From: VXYL01 sp965116345
GTDB taxonomy: Bacteria; Pseudomonadota; Gammaproteobacteria; Pseudomonadales; Azotimanducaceae
Direction: 5' to 3'
Length of the DNA: 64,000 nucleotides
Assembly: GCA_965116345.1 (NCBI GenBank)
Contig: OZ220680.1
Location: forward strand, 62,001 to 126,000
Notes under the pieces: model-generated
What the model was told of the DNA's origin: nothing
The model's input: the letters and a program-made list of their open reading frames with translations, nothing else
Database searches by the model: none
Position numbers and translations under genes: made by a program
In this document: piece after piece, positions 61,418 through 64,000 of the stretch
How the letters are laid out: every line of letters begins with the position of its first letter
Position numbering within the stretch: position 1 is the first letter of the stretch

Positions 61418-62818
61418 ATGAATCTGTTTCAGTTCCCAACCAGCCGTCAGGAGTCCAAAGTAGGATTTGCTGTGGCTTGCCGCGAGACATTGTCTATGCG
61501 CTTTGGGTTTATGCGCTTTCGCTGGACGAGTCCCAACGCGCACATGCGGGCGCGCAGTTGGCTCCTCGCGTTCTTGATCGCCATGCCGACCGTCGCCGCC
61601 GAGTCGTCGACGATGGTTCTCGAGGGCGACGTGTCCAGCTTGTATTCCAACGGCGACTTCGTCGTGTGGACCCCCAAGAGTCGCGGCAGTGGTGGCGGTG
61701 GCGCCATGATGGTGGCCGCGAGCACCTCGGCCCAGCCCACGGACAAATCCGCGGACAAGCCGCCGTCCCTGGAATCCACCCTCGACGTGGTGGGCAAGGC
61801 GGCGATCGGTGCCGACGGCCGTTTTCGCCTCGAGATTCCCGCCGACAATCCCCGCCGGGTGTATTTCTACGTCCTGAACGCGGTCTCTCCCGAGGGTTAT
61901 CGAATGGCGCCCGTCAAGGGCAATGGATTCATCCTGGAGCCGGGTGAACTCGCCCTGGAGATGTCCCAGCGCGGCCGTTACGTGATTACCGGAGGGCGCT
62001 ACAACGACGCCGTCTACAACAGTTGGCGGCTAACGGACGAGTACCGGGACGCACAAGCCGAGCAGGCGCGTTTGTACACGCCCTTGGAGGGCGAGTCCGA
62101 GGAGGCGAAACGGGAGCGCCTCGACCTGGCCGCCGAGGCGCAGAGGCGCGTCCTCGACCTGGAGACCGAAGGCCGGTCGCATACCGCCCTCACCCATCCG
62201 GACCCGGTCGTGCGCCGCCTGACGATCGAGACCACCTGGCTTGCCGGACCGTGGATGCTCGACGCGCTGCGGGGACTCGCCGAATTGACGCCGGACGATT
62301 CCTGGGTCCTGGAGCGCCTGGCCGGCGCGGAAGAGGGTGCCGCCAAGCGGGCCGAGGAGCGCAAACGGTTCGCGCTTGGCGCCAACATCCGCGATTTCAC
62401 GGCCAAGACCCTTGCCGGCAAGGACGTAAACCTGGCCGATGTACGGGCCAACAGCCGCTACGTGCTGCTGGAGTTCTGGGCGTCCTGGTGCGGCCCGTGC
62501 CGGGTGGAGATCCCGCACATGAAGGAAGCCCATGCACGCTTCCGGGACGAGGGCTTCGAGATCGTCTCGTTCACCATCGACAACGACCGGGAGGACTGGG
62601 AGGAGGCATCGGCGGAAGAGGAACTTCCATGGATCGACCTCGGCATGGGCGAGGATGCCGAGGCACCGACCGCCTACAACGTCACCGGTGTACCCAAGAA
62701 CTACCTGGTGGAATCGAAGACCGGCGACATCGTCGCCAAGGATCTTCGTGGCCACAAATTGGACAAGAAGCTCGAGGAGCTGTTCGCGGTCGGAAACACC
62801 GATCCGGCTACCCCGTGA
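61418..62818 (+). CDS. Exported DUF4369/TlpA-type thioredoxin-fold protein
   Basis: A protein of about 466 residues with a C-terminal thioredoxin-like (AhpC/TlpA) domain and active-site W-C358-G-P-C361 in LLEFWASWCGPCRVEIPHMKE. The N-terminal exported part resembles DUF4369 (MVLEGDVSSLYSNGDFVVW, VYFYVLNAVSPEGYRMAPVKGN). A hydrophobic signal sequence (RARSWLLAFLIAMPTVAAESS) begins about 43 residues into the 61418 frame, so an internal ATG at 61544 would give a cleaner signal peptide; the ATG at 61418 has CGAGAG upstream. Likely a periplasmic thiol-disulfide oxidoreductase. Followed by a short repeat and hairpin. Confidence 0.82.
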   Translation: MNLFQFPTSRQESKVGFAVACRETLSMRFGFMRFRWTSPNAHMRARSWLLAFLIAMPTVAAESSTMVLEGDVSSLYSNGDFVVWTPKSRGSGGGGAMMVAASTSAQPTDKSADKPPSLESTLDVVGKAAIGADGRFRLEIPADNPRRVYFYVLNAVSPEGYRMAPVKGNGFILEPGELALEMSQRGRYVITGGRYNDAVYNSWRLTDEYRDAQAEQARLYTPLEGESEEAKRERLDLAAEAQRRVLDLETEGRSHTALTHPDPVVRRLTIETTWLAGPWMLDALRGLAELTPDDSWVLERLAGAEEGAAKRAEERKRFALGANIRDFTAKTLAGKDVNLADVRANSRYVLLEFWASWCGPCRVEIPHMKEAHARFRDEGFEIVSFTIDNDREDWEEASAEEELPWIDLGMGEDAEAPTAYNVTGVPKNYLVESKTGDIVAKDLRGHKLDKKLEELFAVGNTDPATP

Positions 62819-62848
62819 CGCCCCGTGACGCCCCATGATAGGGGGCGT
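62811..62848. repeat. 10-bp tandem repeat leading into a hairpin after the TlpA-like gene
   Basis: CCCCGTGACG occurs twice in tandem (62811-62820, 62821-62830) plus four bases, spanning the stop codon. The last unit provides the left arm of a perfect 7-bp hairpin ACGCCCC/GGGGCGT (62828-62848). It may stop transcription before the receptor gene; no T-tract. Confidence 0.5.
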
Positions 62849-62921
62849 TCACGGAGAGATGGCCGGAAATCTGGTATTGTATGACCGCGATTTGGCATAA
62901 GCATATTTTCAGGGGATATCA

Positions 62922-64000
62922 ATGCACGTATTGGCGCCAAACGATGATGAAGGCGAGACGGTGGGGCGTAATCCTCCCGCTTTCCGCCTGAGATCCTGCC
63001 TGGTGGTCGCGGCCATGGCCGCTGCCGCCCTGTCGATGAGCACGATCGGTGCCCAGGAGGCCGACGAGGACGAAGCGGAGGCTGAAGCCACGGAGGAGGT
63101 GGAGGTCGTGGTCGTCACCGGTAGCCGATTGGCACGGCAGCCCTCGGAGCTGTCGCGCAATGTGATCGTGCTCGACCAGGAAGCCATACGCGCCACCGGC
63201 GAGTTCACTCTGCCACGCGTACTTCAACAGCTGCCGCAGAACACCAACGCCACCAACGCGACCTTTGGCTCGGATCTCAACGGCGTGAACAACAAGACTG
63301 GTGCCGCGACCGTGAACCTGCGCGGTCTAGGCAGTGAATCCACCTTGATCCTCGTGGACGGTCGCCGTGTAGGCTACAGCGGCCTCCTGGGAGGCGTCAC
63401 CGATATCTCCACGATCCCGCTCTCCATGGTGGATCGGATCGAGGTCCAGCTGGACGGCGCATCCGCCATTTACGGTTCCGATGCGGTCGGTGGCGTGGTG
63501 AACATCATCACGCGCAAGGACTACGCCGGCGTCGAAGTCGACGTGGACTACTCCCGTCCCGACCAGGGTGGATTCGACGAAACCCGCGTGAGTATTGCCG
63601 GCGGCTTTGCCTGGGACGGCGGGCGCGGCAAGGTGAGCTTCGAGCGCTATCACGACTCCGGGTTGGATTCGTCACTGCGCGAGTCGATCACTGACGGGGC
63701 CCGGCTGAACACGTCGAATCAGAAAAACACCGAGCTGGGCCCGCAGATGCGCGTCTACAGCAATTTCTACGACGATTCCTGCGTACCGGCAACGGCCATT
63801 CTCTGGGGCTTGGACGGGCGACTGCTCACCAACGCCGAATACGCACTCCTCGACGAGGGCCAGCAAGCCAGCGCCACCTGCCTCAACGACCTGAGCTTGC
63901 CTGTGGGGTTCCGCCACAGCGACGACTTGAACACCATCGACACGTTCGGTGAACAGGAGTGGGGCGATGAGGCCGAAGTGGGCATCAGCCTGACGCCGGA
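62922..64000 (+). CDS. TonB-dependent receptor, 5' part
   Basis: The first about 360 residues of a receptor; the frame is open to the window end. A signal or anchor region after a hydrophilic start (FRLRSCLVVAAMAAAALSMS), then an Asp/Glu-rich stretch and the plug opening EEVEVVVVTGSRLARQPSEL. Plug landmarks: LRGLGSESTLILVDGRRVG, STIPLSMVDRIEVQLDGASAIYGSDAVGGVVNIITRK. This VTGSR-type receptor with an N..TGSRL motif is typical of marine gammaproteobacterial receptors for glycans or other large ligands. The ATG at 62922 has AGGGGAT 6 bases upstream. The ligand cannot be stated. Confidence 0.9.
   Translation, partial: MHVLAPNDDEGETVGRNPPAFRLRSCLVVAAMAAAALSMSTIGAQEADEDEAEAEATEEVEVVVVTGSRLARQPSELSRNVIVLDQEAIRATGEFTLPRVLQQLPQNTNATNATFGSDLNGVNNKTGAATVNLRGLGSESTLILVDGRRVGYSGLLGGVTDISTIPLSMVDRIEVQLDGASAIYGSDAVGGVVNIITRKDYAGVEVDVDYSRPDQGGFDETRVSIAGGFAWDGGRGKVSFERYHDSGLDSSLRESITDGARLNTSNQKNTELGPQMRVYSNFYDDSCVPATAILWGLDGRLLTNAEYALLDEGQQASATCLNDLSLPVGFRHSDDLNTIDTFGEQEWGDEAEVGISLTP

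Overview
This is a 64 kb, GC-rich, gene-dense stretch of chromosome. The gene order and protein families point to a gammaproteobacterium: gpsA, prmB and aroC; leuCDB-asd-truA-trpFBA-folC-SPOR-cvpA-purF; lpxH; phoBR; hspQ; and a TtpC/TonB2-type energy system. TonB-dependent receptors, ExbBD, LpxH and RND efflux show a Gram-negative envelope. No genus can be named from the sequence. No rRNA, tRNA, CRISPR array, intact transposase or prophage was seen.

Layout. (1) 1-4.9 kb: the 3' end of sucC, sucD, htpG behind a near-consensus sigma-32 promoter, and a secreted sulfatase with an unusual active-site motif. (2) 4.9-7.3 kb: a small accessory patch with a HicAB toxin-antitoxin pair, a remnant of a type I methyltransferase gene (hsdM) and an AAA ATPase/PD-(D/E)XK protein. 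(3) 7.3-17.2 kb, minus strand: an RND pump with its adaptor, then a TPR protein overlapping a 1520-residue secreted metallophosphoesterase that carries four repeated C-terminal modules. (4) 17.4-37.1 kb: a long plus-strand run of core metabolism (gpsA, a DUF4892 protein, prmB, aroC, leuCDB, asd, truA, trpFBA, folC, SPOR protein, cvpA, purF, DUF1289 protein). It is interrupted by a minus-strand gene for a permease fused to a degenerate M1-peptidase domain. accD and fimV, usual members of this neighbourhood in relatives, are absent. (5) 37.2-42 kb: lpxH, folD, phoR, phoB and a dienelactone hydrolase, with several hairpin-forming intergenic repeats. (6) 42.4-47.7 kb: a complete six-gene TonB2-like energy-transducing operon. 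(7) 47.7-54.8 kb: ribE with an apparent AUA start, hspQ, an amidohydrolase, a D-2-hydroxyacid dehydrogenase, an OmpR-type two-component system, aroA and a small HTH protein. (8) 55-64 kb: an acyl-CoA dehydrogenase, a TonB-dependent receptor, a gene of unknown function paired with a MaoC-type hotdog gene, bioB, a TlpA-like thioredoxin-fold protein and the 5' part of a second TonB-dependent receptor.

How the genes fit together. Many core genes are packed with 1-15 bp overlaps (sucC/sucD, gpsA/DUF4892, leuC/leuD/leuB, trpF/trpB, SPOR/cvpA, purF/DUF1289), which suggests translational coupling. The TonB2-like operon could energise the two TonB-dependent receptors, but their substrates cannot be read from sequence. 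The features most worth follow-up are the permease/pseudo-peptidase fusion, the repeat-bearing phosphatase with its TPR partner, the ribE start codon, the non-canonical sulfatase, the AroA active-site variation and the family of REP-like hairpins.
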